The notes: generated from the letters alone by a model not told the origin. 64,000 nucleotides of DNA from Pigmentiphaga litoralis (GCF_013408655.1 NZ_JACCBP010000001.1:4216001-4280000), one strand, 5' to 3'. Positions 46,001-54,130 are shown, counted from the first letter of the stretch. Numbers and translations: made by a program.

Positions 46001-46566
46001 GCACGCTGCACCTGTCGGCCAGCACGATCGACTGCCCGATGCCCGGCGTGGCCGCCTTGCTGGAAAACATTCAAGGTGATTGTCATGTCTCGGACAACAC
46101 CGTGTCGGGCATCCTGGGCTTCTATGGCGACCCCGGCGGCGTGCCGTCTGCCACCTTGCTGCGCCGCCTGCACGAAGGCAGCCGCAATACCAAACTGGTC
46201 GTGGGCGCCGGCCACCTGAAGCTGACCGCCAACCGCCTGGCCCTGCTTGCGGTGGCCGAGGCCATGAGCAAGCAGCTGATGGAAACGCAGACCACCAGCG
46301 GCCTGTTCGCGACCGCGACGATCAGCGGCAACACGTTTTCCGAAGCGTCCAACCTGTTCATTGCCGGCCGCATGCTGGCGGTTCACCACTCCACGCTGCT
46401 GGCCGAAATGCCCGGCGACCGGCCGCCACCTTACGGTGTCTTCATCGCCGAACGCGCTACGGCCACCGGCAACCTGGCGATGATGCCCGGGCCCGAGGCG
46501 GCGGCGCTGCTGTTCGGTGCGCCGCGCTTCGACCAGGCCGCGAACCTCGTGGCCATCAGGAACTGA
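43012..46566 (+). CDS. DUF6519 distal tail protein with inserted YCF48-type beta-propeller
   Basis: A 1184-aa protein. It begins MKGDLSRTTFDPTRHYSAVRL and has QGRIVTDADWNEQ, the DUF6519 start found in eCIS and phage-like tail clusters. At ~75-375 seven repeats of the form W-x-VGDGG-x-I-x-x-S-x-DGG-x-x-W form a YCF48/BNR-like propeller. DUF6519 resumes at ILPGRYYVDGALCELD (~385). After ~850 a right-handed beta-helix-like region follows (LDLSASTIDCPMPGVAALLEN type). It is probably the fibre or receptor-binding module. A GGGGGCG sequence precedes the ATG. Confidence 0.82.
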   Translation: MKGDLSRTTFDPTRHYSAVRLQQGRIVTDADWNEQADLTRHRARLTARDVIGPSGAPFDAEGFGLHADTRALAVLALNDNVVWIAAEDGALLGTTNGGANWDVADLNTAAHLRALATAGGTVWVVGDGGVIRASLDGGLSWQAQDSGTLQSLRGVTAVDAWHAWAVGDGGIVLSTDNGGASWQLAQSGAARLRALHFVDTVNGMAVGLQGAVLATADGGTTWNAIDSGTTAHLLTVARVGADSIWAAGYDGTIVRSQDGGATWTRCDTPSAATLRAIAFADTQRGWAAGDDGTFWQTVDGGNHWMDDSLEAGAGMAATAGSLGAAMGDGSGSGAGSVAARPSLRGISLLEDGDGGGLGGGWVVGDSGAAWRIGNGSPDSAALALPGVNLAILPGRYYVDGALCELDTRVTYGNQADGGAGARLPPGAHLMVLHVWERHVSALQAPWIREVALGGPDTATRAQLMAQVRALPLGDASPAEWTCGSYSPEWEALMHPTPGRLAARATPQPSNRNLCDIAATAGYQRLENQLYRVEVHTGGATPTFKWSRENGSVAYAVVGVTVDASLQQTTVRVAARGRDEGLDLSAHDRVELVDDTSERWLRAGQMFEYLADGDDENELILAGIPAASLGQDLSAHPLLRRWEQRPAGAAHVLPIEPGRWIELEEGVEIRFGPGEWRPGDAWQIPARTITGDVEWPRDPDTGDAVARAPDSIRDAWCRLGIVEVEHDGALRVLADCREIFPPLTLRTQLLYGSGDGQEAAPAAVLPQPLTVRVVQGGVPAPGARVRFEVETGDGRVGRAAALGVLGLMRSYDTVVDTQGEARCRWRLGDGRARFQRLRVSLLDGDGLERPGQSITFCATAVVDVPAREVTRRGVCLTIGKGGDADRLDAEVIARALDDTGNACLCFLPGEHVIEGLEAAGSGRSRLSLHGCGPTAQIRVRGGMLLAGFAALELRDLDITFDDERGLALHKMGDVQIRGLTMSRRAERGAPCLHVGDARTLHLSASTIDCPMPGVAALLENIQGDCHVSDNTVSGILGFYGDPGGVPSATLLRRLHEGSRNTKLVVGAGHLKLTANRLALLAVAEAMSKQLMETQTTSGLFATATISGNTFSEASNLFIAGRMLAVHHSTLLAEMPGDRPPPYGVFIAERATATGNLAMMPGPEAAALLFGAPRFDQAANLVAIRN

Positions 46567-46569
46567 GGC

Positions 46570-49431
46570 ATGGACACGGCGCAGCAGGCAGTGGCACGCA
46601 GCTTCGTGGATCTTCGCAACCATCATGCGGGTGCAACGATCCTGGTGTGCGGCTGTGGCGAGTCGCTGACGCGGCTGACGAACGGGGAAGGCATCCTCAC
46701 CATCGGCGTGAATGACGTGGGCCGCTGGTTCACCCCCGACTACCTGGTGGTGCTCAATCAACGGCGGCGATTCGACCCCGACCGGTATGCCTACATCGAG
46801 GCGTCGCGCGCCGGAACCTTGGTGACCCAACTGGACCCCGCCGAATTCGACCATCCGAACGTCGTGACATTCCGGCTGGGGCGGCGCGGCGGCACGGCGC
46901 GGTCCGACGACGACACGCTGGCGTATTCCAGCACGTCGCCCTATGTCGCCATCCAGCTTGCGCGCCATCTGGGCGCGCGCCGCATCGGGCTGTTGGGCGT
47001 GGACTTTGGTGACCGGCATTTTTTCGGGCAGACCGGTCCGCATGCGCAGGCCGGGCAGCTGTCGCGCATCGATGCGGAATACGGGGCGCTGGCTGCGGCC
47101 TGCCAGGCTGACGGGGTCGAACTGGTCAACCTGAGTCCGGTCAGCCGCTTGCGGTCGGTGCCCAGGGCGGACCTGATGACATGGATGCATACCGATCCAT
47201 CCCGCGCCGCGCCGCGCGTGTTCTTCGTGCATTACCGTTTCCTGTCTTGCGGCACGGTCTTCGACACCGGTCTGCGGGAAGCCGCCGATAGCCTCGGCAT
47301 TCCCGCTGCGCATGCCGACTGGGACGCGCCGGATCTCGATACGCAGATCGCCGCTTTCCAACCCGACCTGCTCTTCGTCGTGCACGGCCGCCGTTTCGTC
47401 AAACGGTGGGGCAAACGATTCGACGGGCTGCGGTCGGCCGTGTGGCTGGTCGACGAACCGTATGAAGTGGATGACACCGCCCGCTGGTCCGGCCACTTCG
47501 ACGTGGTGTTCGTGAACGATCCGGCCACCGTGTCGCGGCATCGCAATGCGCATGGGCTGGAAGTCGCGTACGCGCCGGTGCTGCATCATCCGGGATCCGG
47601 GCAGGGCGGGGCCGGCGTGCGCGCCCGGTCGTACGGCGTGGGCTTCATCGGCGGCGGCAACCCGGCGCGCGAACGCATGCTGGGCGCGCTGGCGGACCAT
47701 GGGCTGCTCGACTATGTAGTGGGCGGTCCTTGGCGCGACCCCCGCGTGGCTGCGCGTTGCCTGGCGGCCAACGTGTCGCCGGCCGACGCGGCGGCCCTGT
47801 ACCGCGACACGCGAATCGTGATCAACGTATTCCGTGACAGGCACCACTACAACCGCGACGCGTTGCCCGGCTTGGCCGCCAACCCCCGCATCTTCGAAGC
47901 GCTGGCCTGCGGCGCGGCGGTGGTGAGCGAGCCCCGGCCGGGGCTGCATGCCTTGCTGCCTGAACTGCCGACGTTCGACAGCGAAGCGCAGGCCATTGCC
48001 GTGATCGGTCGTCTGCTCGCGGACGATGCCGCACGCTTGCGGGTGCAACAGGCCTGCGCCGCGCGCATCCGCCAGTCGCGTTACCAGGACAGATTGGCGA
48101 CGGCGCTCGCCATTGCCGTCGGCTGGCCAGCCGCGCATGCCGCGCCGGATGCGCCATCACGGCCAGACGCCGGCATGGATGCGCCCCATGACCTCGCGCT
48201 CCGCACGGACACACGCTACAACCCCGCACCCCACAGCTTCGCATCCGATCGCATCGCACCGCCCATCCGTCAGCGGGGCGTGATGACCGTTGATGCCGAC
48301 TGGGACGGCACGGGCCCGGTCGTGCAGGCCACTGGCGACGGCGTGTTCGTCATCGATCCCGGACCGCAGCGTGGGCCGGCCCTGGAGCGCGGGCTGGTCA
48401 GCCGCCTGCGTTTCGACGATGTCGACCTGGCATTCGAAGCCCGGCTGACACCGGGCGCCTGTCTGCTCGCCAAGGTTCATCAGCAGCATCGCATCGACCA
48501 ATCCACCGATTCCTACCACCTGCTGATCAGCGCCCGCCGCGCCTACCTGGCGCGGCACGATCACGTCTTCACGCAGGTCGGCCCGCCCGGGCACGGCTGG
48601 GTGGCCTGGCGGCTCACCGCCGCGAACGGCGTGCTGACGGTGTATCGCGACGGCCTGTTGCTCCACCGCGTGCGCGATACCGCACTGCATGGCGGCTATG
48701 CCTTTCTGGGTGCGATGGGTGGCGCCGTCCATCTGCGCGGCATCCAGCTGAAGCGGACCGATCCCTCGCCCGTGCGCCGCAGCGCGCGGGCCCTGCTGCC
48801 GATACGAGCGCGGCGGCCGCGGCTGTCCATCGTCACGACGGTGTACGACCGGGTCGATTGCCTGCGCCGCTGCATCGCGTCGGTGCAGAACCTGGACTTT
48901 GACGATTTCGAACACCTGATCGTGGCCGATCATCCGCCCGCCCATGTGGTTGCCGCCATCCACCAGATCGTTGACGAAATCAACGATCCGCGCGTGGGCT
49001 TCTACAACCTGGCGCAGCGGCACAACGACTGGGGCATCGCCCCTGCCGCGGCCGGACTGCAGCGCGCGCGCGGCGACTACCTGGCCTTCCTGTCGGACGA
49101 CAACGGCTACACGCCCGATCACTTCGATCCGCTGATCCACGCGTTGCAACGCGATCCCGCCCTGGGCTTCGTGTATTGCTCATGCCGCTATGACGGCCGC
49201 CTGGTCTTGAACCATCCGGTGCCGCGTCCGGGCCGCATCGACCTGGGCCAGCCCTTGTTCCGCCGCGAGCTGTTCGACGTGCATCTGAACAATGACCTGC
49301 CCTTCGACATGATGGCGTGGGACTGGCACCTGGTGGACATGCTGATGCGGCGCGGGGTGCGATGGAAGCACGTCGATCGGCCCAGCTTTCTCTTTCGCCT
49401 GGCGCAATATCCGGAGCTGTGGGCCTCATGA
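46570..49431 (+). CDS. Four-domain glycosyltransferase fusion at the eCIS end
   Basis: A 953-aa protein. Domain 1 (~15-205) resembles DUF115/MptE-like (ILVCGCGESL, IGVNDVGRWFTPDYLVVLN, GARRIGLLGVDFGDRHFF). Domain 2 (~215-520) is a CgeB-like GT-B glycosyltransferase (VWLVDEPYEVDD, GFIGGGNPARERM, NPRIFEALACGAAVVSEP). Domain 3 (~570-745) is a LamG/DUF1080-like beta-sandwich. Domain 4 (~749-953) is a GT2-type GT-A enzyme (RLSIVTTVYDRVDCLRRCIASV, SDDNGYTPDHFDP with the metal-binding acidic motif). It starts three bases after the distal protein's stop. Glycosylation of the particle is inferred from position. Confidence 0.75.
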   Translation: MDTAQQAVARSFVDLRNHHAGATILVCGCGESLTRLTNGEGILTIGVNDVGRWFTPDYLVVLNQRRRFDPDRYAYIEASRAGTLVTQLDPAEFDHPNVVTFRLGRRGGTARSDDDTLAYSSTSPYVAIQLARHLGARRIGLLGVDFGDRHFFGQTGPHAQAGQLSRIDAEYGALAAACQADGVELVNLSPVSRLRSVPRADLMTWMHTDPSRAAPRVFFVHYRFLSCGTVFDTGLREAADSLGIPAAHADWDAPDLDTQIAAFQPDLLFVVHGRRFVKRWGKRFDGLRSAVWLVDEPYEVDDTARWSGHFDVVFVNDPATVSRHRNAHGLEVAYAPVLHHPGSGQGGAGVRARSYGVGFIGGGNPARERMLGALADHGLLDYVVGGPWRDPRVAARCLAANVSPADAAALYRDTRIVINVFRDRHHYNRDALPGLAANPRIFEALACGAAVVSEPRPGLHALLPELPTFDSEAQAIAVIGRLLADDAARLRVQQACAARIRQSRYQDRLATALAIAVGWPAAHAAPDAPSRPDAGMDAPHDLALRTDTRYNPAPHSFASDRIAPPIRQRGVMTVDADWDGTGPVVQATGDGVFVIDPGPQRGPALERGLVSRLRFDDVDLAFEARLTPGACLLAKVHQQHRIDQSTDSYHLLISARRAYLARHDHVFTQVGPPGHGWVAWRLTAANGVLTVYRDGLLLHRVRDTALHGGYAFLGAMGGAVHLRGIQLKRTDPSPVRRSARALLPIRARRPRLSIVTTVYDRVDCLRRCIASVQNLDFDDFEHLIVADHPPAHVVAAIHQIVDEINDPRVGFYNLAQRHNDWGIAPAAAGLQRARGDYLAFLSDDNGYTPDHFDPLIHALQRDPALGFVYCSCRYDGRLVLNHPVPRPGRIDLGQPLFRRELFDVHLNNDLPFDMMAWDWHLVDMLMRRGVRWKHVDRPSFLFRLAQYPELWAS

Positions 49432-50204
49432 TCTCTTATTGCGTGGCCTGCTACCGGCCGACCTATGCCCGCCTGCTGTTGCAGGAACTGGTGAGCAAGA
49501 CCACGGCGCCCTACGAGATCCTGCTGTGGCTCAACGTCAGTGATGCCGGCCTGGATGCCGACATTGCCGAGGCGATCGCGCAAGGCGTGCCGCTGACCGT
49601 GGTGGGCCGCACGCCGCACAACATCGGCATGACAGCCTATATCGATCTGTTCCGCGCGTCGCGTTACCCGCTGATCGCGCAGATCGACGATGACGTCGTG
49701 TGTATCTCCCGGGGACTGGCCGAGCGGGCTGCGCATGTGTTCAAGCGCTTTCCACAGGTGCGGCAGGTCGTGGCCGATGTCTGGCAGGACGAGTACACGA
49801 CCGGCGCGCGTCCACCGCTGTCCCAGTACCGCGTCTACGATGCGTCGGAGCGCCTGTACGAAGGCCCGGTGGATGGGTGGTTGTCGGTGTATCACCGCGG
49901 CATTCTGCCCATGCTGACACGCCTGCCCATCTCCGCTTACTACCCGATCGGCGCGACGATCTGCGGCGCCTTGTCGCAGCGGGGATTCAAGGGCGTGCTC
50001 GACCTGGGCGGGATGAAGGTATTCCATGTCATCGGCCCGGACTACGCGCGCGCCTTTGGCATGCTGGAGCACGAGATCGCCAAATACCGGCGGCTGAACC
50101 GACAGGACATCGTGGATTGGTATGAGGCGTCAGCGGTCAAGGATGCGCACGCCATGACGGCGCGGGTGGAACAGATCCGCAGCTATTTCGGGCTGCGCGC
50201 CTGA
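49428..50204 (+). CDS. GT2-type glycosyltransferase
   Basis: A 258-aa GT-A protein: MISYCVACYRPTYARLLLQELVSKT, ILLWLNVSD, and LIAQIDDDVVCISRG with the DxD-type motif; SVYHRGILPMLTRLP and GATICGALSQRGFKGVLD follow. Its ATG overlaps the stop of the fusion enzyme by four bases, so it is the last gene of the operon. The end overlaps the convergent btuF gene by 22 bases. Acceptor unknown; the distal tail protein is a reasonable candidate. Confidence 0.8.
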   Translation: MISYCVACYRPTYARLLLQELVSKTTAPYEILLWLNVSDAGLDADIAEAIAQGVPLTVVGRTPHNIGMTAYIDLFRASRYPLIAQIDDDVVCISRGLAERAAHVFKRFPQVRQVVADVWQDEYTTGARPPLSQYRVYDASERLYEGPVDGWLSVYHRGILPMLTRLPISAYYPIGATICGALSQRGFKGVLDLGGMKVFHVIGPDYARAFGMLEHEIAKYRRLNRQDIVDWYEASAVKDAHAMTARVEQIRSYFGLRA

Positions 50205-51154
50205 TCGATATGCTCGCACAGCGTGCGCGTCTCTTCGATCATGCGTGGCCCCGGCCGATGCATGCGGTCGGCGTCGGCCACGAACAGATGCCCGCGCGCC
50301 GCGGCGGTCAGCCCGGGCGCAAAGGCCTTCCATTGCGCCAGCGCCGCGTTGCCATCAGCGCCTGCGGCGCCGGCAGCCCCCGCGCCCTTGGAGGCACCCA
50401 CCACGATCACCTGCGGGTTGGCGAGCAACACGCCTTCCACGCTGACCATGGGCGCGGCGGCGGGCAGCGTACCGAACACGTTGTCGGCGCCGCACAGCCG
50501 CAAGGCATCGCCGATGATGCCGCGATTGTTCAGCGTGTAAATCGGTTGCCCGCTCAACTGGTAGAAGGTGCGCACGGGTGTTTGCCCGGCGTAGGTGGCC
50601 GTCAGGGACTGCAGTTGCTGCCGCAGTTGCGCGGCGCGCGGTGTCGCCACCGCGTCCGTTCCGGCCAGGCGGCCAAAACGGTCCAGCGTGATCGGTATGT
50701 CGGCCAGCACTGCCGGCCGACTGTAGAACACGGCAATGCCCAGGCTGTCGAGCAAGGCCATCGGCAGCTTGCCGGCAGTCGACCCCGACGCGGCATAGTC
50801 CCAGGCCACGATCAGATCGGGCTTGAGCGCCAGCACGCGTTCGATGTCCAGGTTCAACGGATTGCCCACCTGGGCCAACCGCTTCATTTCGGGCGGGTAA
50901 TCGCTGTTCTGGTCGACGCCCACCAGCCGGTCGCCCGCACCGGCGGCCACCATCAATTCGGTGGCGTGCGGCGACAGCGTGACGATGCGGCGGGCAGGAG
51001 CGGCCAGGCGCACATCGCGGCCCGTGTCGTCGCGCACGATGATGGCAAGCGCAGCCGGCGATGTCGCCGCCTGCCGAGACGCGTCCGCAGCGTGGGCCAT
51101 CTCGCCGCCCAACGCTGCAACCATCATCGCGACCAACGTCCTGGGCAACGACAT
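50183..51154 (-). CDS. btuF: Cobalamin/cobinamide periplasmic binding protein BtuF-like
   Basis: A 323-aa periplasmic protein with a signal peptide (~1-22, ending AHAADA). Type III binding-protein features: IVTLSPHATELMVAAGAGDRLVGVDQNSDYP, LDIERVLALKPDLIVAW, and C-terminal AFAPGLTAAARGHLFVADADRMHRPGPRM. It delivers vitamin B12 to an ABC importer not in the window. It is 14 bases after btuB and falls under the same cobalamin riboswitch. It shares 22 terminal bases with the convergent glycosyltransferase gene. Confidence 0.87.
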   Translation of the reverse strand: MSLPRTLVAMMVAALGGEMAHAADASRQAATSPAALAIIVRDDTGRDVRLAAPARRIVTLSPHATELMVAAGAGDRLVGVDQNSDYPPEMKRLAQVGNPLNLDIERVLALKPDLIVAWDYAASGSTAGKLPMALLDSLGIAVFYSRPAVLADIPITLDRFGRLAGTDAVATPRAAQLRQQLQSLTATYAGQTPVRTFYQLSGQPIYTLNNRGIIGDALRLCGADNVFGTLPAAAPMVSVEGVLLANPQVIVVGASKGAGAAGAAGADGNAALAQWKAFAPGLTAAARGHLFVADADRMHRPGPRMIEETRTLCEHIDQARSPK

Positions 51155-51168
51155 GGCTCAGCCCAGGG

Positions 51169-53058
51169 TCACGGCCGGTAGACCAGGTTCACGAACACGT
51201 TCGAACCTGGCGTGGCATAGCCGCGCGCCAGTTCGTAGTCCTTGTCCATGACGTTGTTCCAGCGGACCTGCACCTGTGCCTGACGCGTGATGTCATACGA
51301 AGCGGTCAGGTTCAGCAGGCTGTAGCCGCCAAGCCGGGTCGTTTCGTTCGCACCGAACTGGCCGATGCTGGCGTTGTACGACGTGTCGCTGCGCTTGCCG
51401 CTCAGCACCCATTCCGCGCCCACGCGCCAGGCACCCAGCTGATGATCGCCCGCCAGCTTCAACACCTGCCGCGCGCGGCGGGTCAGTTGTTCGCCGGTGT
51501 TGTTGTCTTTCGGGTCGACGATGTCGACGCTGCCGCGGACCGACGTCGCGCCGAACTGCTGCGCGGCCGTCAACGTGATGCCCTTCAGCGTCGCGTCCTT
51601 GTTCACGACCGTGGTCCGGCCCTGGTACTGGATCAGGTTGTCGACCTTGTTGTGATACGCGATCAGGCTGCCGGTGGTGCCGCCCTGGCGATAGCGCACG
51701 CCGGCTTCATAGTTCTTCGACTTTTCAGGCTGCAGGTTGGGATTGCTGAAGCCGGGGTAGTACAGGTCGTTGAAGGTCGGCAGGCGAAAACCGGTGTTCG
51801 CGGCGGCCGTCAGCTGCCAGGCCGGCGTCAGGTCGAAGCCATACGACAGGCCGCCCGTGGTGCGATTGCCGTAGCTCGACACGCGGTCGTAGCGCAGGTT
51901 GGCCTGCACATGATTGCGGCCCAGGTCGGCGCGGTAGATGGCCAGTGCCGAATTGGTGTTGCGGCTCGTGGCGTTGAAACGCGTGTCGCTGTCGACGTCT
52001 TCTTCGCGCCGTTCGGCCGCCAGGGACAGCACCTGCCCCGGCGCGATCGCCAGGTCGTTCTGCCACGAAAACTGCGTCTGGCGCGTGCGGAACTGCGCAC
52101 GTCCGGTCACGCCGAAAGCGGGGAAGGGCTCGGACAGGCTCACGTTGTCGTCCACCGTTTTCACGGCGCGCAGGCGGCTGGTCCACAGGCTGTTGATGCG
52201 GTTGTTGCTGGCCAGGCCCAGCGATTCGATCTTCTGGATCGCGCGCTGGTCGAACCCCGCGCCGCCGTCGTATTGCCCGTTCAGGCGCGACTGGAAGAAG
52301 GACGCTTGCAGTTCCTGGCCCTCGGCCCACATCATGCCCAGCCGGCCGGATGCCGTGTCCAGCTTGTAGCCGTCACGATCGGAGTTATAGAGGCCGCCCG
52401 GCTCGCCCGGCTTGGCCGCGCTGTAGCCGTCGCTGCGCGCATGGCCCAGCGACAAGGCATAGTTCCACATGCCCTGGCTGCCGCTCAGGCCGATGTCGGC
52501 CTTCTGCGTGTTCCAGCTGCCATAGCCGACCGATCCGGTCAGGGCCAGTGCAGTGCCCGGGCTGCCACGGCGCGTGATGATGTTGATGACGCCGCCGATC
52601 GCGTCGGCGCCGTACAGGCTGCTGGCCGGGCCGCGCAGGATTTCGATGCGGTCGATCTGCGACAGCGGAATGGCATTGATGCCGGCGCCGCCTGCCGTGG
52701 ACGAGCCGACGCGCGCGCCGTCGATCAGGAATACGGTCTGCGCGCTGTTCGCGCCGCGGATGAAGACGCTGGTGACGGTCTGTGGGCCACCGTTGGTCGC
52801 GACGTCGATGCCGTGCTCGCGTTGCAGCAGGTCGGCCAGGCTGCTCTGGCCGGCGCGTGCAATGGTGTCGGCGTCGATGACGGTGACGTCGCCCAGCGCC
52901 GCAGACAGCGGCTGCGGCGCGCGGGCGGCCGTCACGGTGATCGGATCGAGCTGGGTGGCGCGGGTTTGCGCGGAAGGGGACACTTGGGCCAGGGCCGGTG
53001 CGGAAACGAGCACGGCGCCGGCGACACCGCTAAGGTGCCGAAGGGTAAAGGAGGACAT
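51169..53058 (-). CDS. btuB: TonB-dependent vitamin B12 receptor BtuB-like
   Basis: A 629-aa outer-membrane receptor. Signal peptide ~1-24 (ALAQ), TonB box DPITVTAAR (~38-46), plug domain (LADLLQREHGIDVATNGGPQTVTSVFIRGANSAQTVFLIDGARV; IEILRGPASSLYGADAIGGVINIIT), then a barrel ending in VFVNLVYRP with a terminal aromatic strand. It follows BtuB length and motifs. Expression is expected to be shut off by adenosylcobalamin through the riboswitch in its leader. Confidence 0.93.
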   Translation of the reverse strand: MSSFTLRHLSGVAGAVLVSAPALAQVSPSAQTRATQLDPITVTAARAPQPLSAALGDVTVIDADTIARAGQSSLADLLQREHGIDVATNGGPQTVTSVFIRGANSAQTVFLIDGARVGSSTAGGAGINAIPLSQIDRIEILRGPASSLYGADAIGGVINIITRRGSPGTALALTGSVGYGSWNTQKADIGLSGSQGMWNYALSLGHARSDGYSAAKPGEPGGLYNSDRDGYKLDTASGRLGMMWAEGQELQASFFQSRLNGQYDGGAGFDQRAIQKIESLGLASNNRINSLWTSRLRAVKTVDDNVSLSEPFPAFGVTGRAQFRTRQTQFSWQNDLAIAPGQVLSLAAERREEDVDSDTRFNATSRNTNSALAIYRADLGRNHVQANLRYDRVSSYGNRTTGGLSYGFDLTPAWQLTAAANTGFRLPTFNDLYYPGFSNPNLQPEKSKNYEAGVRYRQGGTTGSLIAYHNKVDNLIQYQGRTTVVNKDATLKGITLTAAQQFGATSVRGSVDIVDPKDNNTGEQLTRRARQVLKLAGDHQLGAWRVGAEWVLSGKRSDTSYNASIGQFGANETTRLGGYSLLNLTASYDITRQAQVQVRWNNVMDKDYELARGYATPGSNVFVNLVYRP

Positions 53059-53144
53059 GAAAGCCTGTTGCCTGGGATGGACGTGCGACCCCGCACGTCA
53101 TGCAATCAGGGAAGCGCGGCAAGGGGACAGCGCCTCCCCAGGAT

Positions 53145-53385
53145 ACGGTCTGGTGAACCGCAGAGCCGGCCGGTATCCGGGCTGGCATTCATGACCACAC
53201 CCCCTTCCCATGACCTGCGCCACCGGGGTGCGGTAGGGGCCATCACAGTGGGATTGGTGCGGTGTGTCCTGGACCGGCGTGACCGGTCACGGACGAATGC
53301 TTACCGTTGCGGGGGCAGCACAGGTTAAGGCCAGCGACTGGTCTTCCCTGTTTCCCGTTTACCTTGGGTGCAACCAAGCACCGAC
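53145..53385 (-). promoter_or_regulatory. Cobalamin riboswitch upstream of btuB
   Basis: Read on the minus strand, the leader shows the expected order: GGTGCTTGGTTGCACC stem, GGGAAACAGGGAAG core, CTGCCCCCGCAACGGTAA, CCACTGTGA, GGGAAGG, and a B12-box GCCAGCCCGGATACCGGCC (about 53169-53187). It ends roughly 90 bases before the btuB start. A small GGGGA/TCCCC hairpin (53123-53139) lies between and could be part of the expression platform. Confidence 0.95.
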
Positions 53386-53474
53386 TCGGCGCGTACTCTA
53401 GCACGCAGCCCCAGGCGGGCCGCCGAAGAATGTCGGACCTGTTGCGCCGCTGCCGCAGCGGGCAGCAGGCGTCA

Positions 53475-53906
53475 TCACGCGGTGTAATCCCCGTGCGCTT
53501 CGGGCTGGAACACGATCTCGACCACGTCCAGTGCATGTTCGGCGCCATCGGGCGCCAGCCAGCTGACCCGGCCCGGCGCGCGGCTGCCGAGCAGGCTTGC
53601 GCCGATCGGCGACAGCACCGACACATTGCCCTTGGTCGGGTCGGCTTCCTTCGGATAGCACAGGGTCAGGGTGCGGACGTCGCCGCCATCCATGTCCTGC
53701 ACGCGCACCTGGGTGTGCATGGTGATGACGTCACCGGGAATGGTGTCCGACGGGACCTGGTCGGCCTGGTCCAGTGCTTCTTCCAGGCGTTCGATGGCGG
53801 GGGATGCGTCGCCCAGCGACGCGATCAACGAATTGAGCCGGACGTAGTCGAGCTCGGTGACAGTAATGAAAGTGGGCGCAGCCACTTGAGTAGCGGTAGG
53901 CGACAT
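53475..53906 (-). CDS. rnk: Nucleoside diphosphate kinase regulator Rnk (GreA/GreB C-terminal-like)
   Basis: A 143-aa protein of the Rnk/GreA C-terminal family. The short N-terminal coiled coil (LEEALDQADQVPSDTI) and the FKBP-like fold (GDVITMHTQVRVQDMDGGDVRTLTLCYPKEADPTKGNVSVLSPIGASLLG) are clear. Rnk binds RNA polymerase near the secondary channel but lacks the long GreA finger. AGGAA precedes the ATG. It is not linked to the riboswitch downstream, which begins about 90 bases past its stop. Confidence 0.88.
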   Translation of the reverse strand: MSPTATQVAAPTFITVTELDYVRLNSLIASLGDASPAIERLEEALDQADQVPSDTIPGDVITMHTQVRVQDMDGGDVRTLTLCYPKEADPTKGNVSVLSPIGASLLGSRAPGRVSWLAPDGAEHALDVVEIVFQPEAHGDYTA

Positions 53907-53941
53907 GCCGGTTCCTAGGGATAGCGGTGGCTCAGAGATGT

Positions 53942-53993
53942 GCCCGGCGATCCGTCAAGAAATGAGCAGGAGGGGAAAGGAAGATCGCCGGGC
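53942..53993. repeat. Perfect 11-bp inverted repeat with purine-rich loop
   Basis: GCCCGGCGATC (53942-53952) pairs exactly with GATCGCCGGGC (53983-53993) around a 30-base loop. It lies in the rnk leader, 36 bases from its start, and just after the stop of a small ORF. No U-tract follows on either strand. Confidence 0.7.
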
Positions 53994-54125
53994 TTACCGG
54001 TCGAAGACCGGAATGAGCAGACAGCCGCGCGCGGCGCGGCGCACGGGCAGGCCGGCGCGGCGCGTCAGTGCGGGAAGAATCAGAGCTAGGAGACGCGCCA
54101 GCAAGGCGCGCAACGTCGTGTGCAT
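53994..54125 (-). CDS. Possible 43-aa small protein
   Basis: ATG (53-base complement at 54123-54125) to TAA 53994-53996 gives an Arg/Leu-rich peptide with an amphipathic helix (LRALLARLLALILPALTRR). It begins five bases after the lipase stop. No good ribosome binding site is seen. It may be a translated small ORF or chance. Confidence 0.25.
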   Translation of the reverse strand: MHTTLRALLARLLALILPALTRRAGLPVRRAARGCLLIPVFDR

Positions 54126-54130
54126 AGGGG

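Larger units (their letters stand above)
20134..50204 (+). other. Extracellular contractile injection system (eCIS) locus
   Basis: Twenty-one consecutive plus-strand genes, many with 4-base ATGA overlaps, encode a complete phage-tail-like machine plus cargo and modifying enzymes. Marker families are the sheath, tube, DUF4255 cap, Pvc15-like AAA+ ATPase, DUF4157 protein, CIS_tube adaptor, hub, spike, PAAR-like tip, gp25, two J-type baseplate proteins and DUF6519. Absence of capsid, packaging, lysis and T6SS membrane genes identifies an eCIS. Gene content resembles the single-sheath lineages known from Streptomyces and environmental bacteria more than the three-sheath PVC/Afp type. Confidence 0.93.

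Noticed and set aside
43999..48138. Very long minus-strand open frame (1379 codons) across the distal protein and glycosyltransferase
   Set aside because: It is antisense to two genes with clear domains, has no motifs itself, and long antisense frames are expected at this GC content.
20134..50204. Prophage or R-type tailocin
   Set aside because: There are no capsid, portal, terminase, holin, endolysin or integrase genes, while DUF4255, a Pvc15-like ATPase and DUF4157 point to eCIS.
20134..50204. Type VI secretion system
   Set aside because: No TssJ, TssL, TssM or ClpV-type genes; sheath is one gene rather than TssB/TssC.
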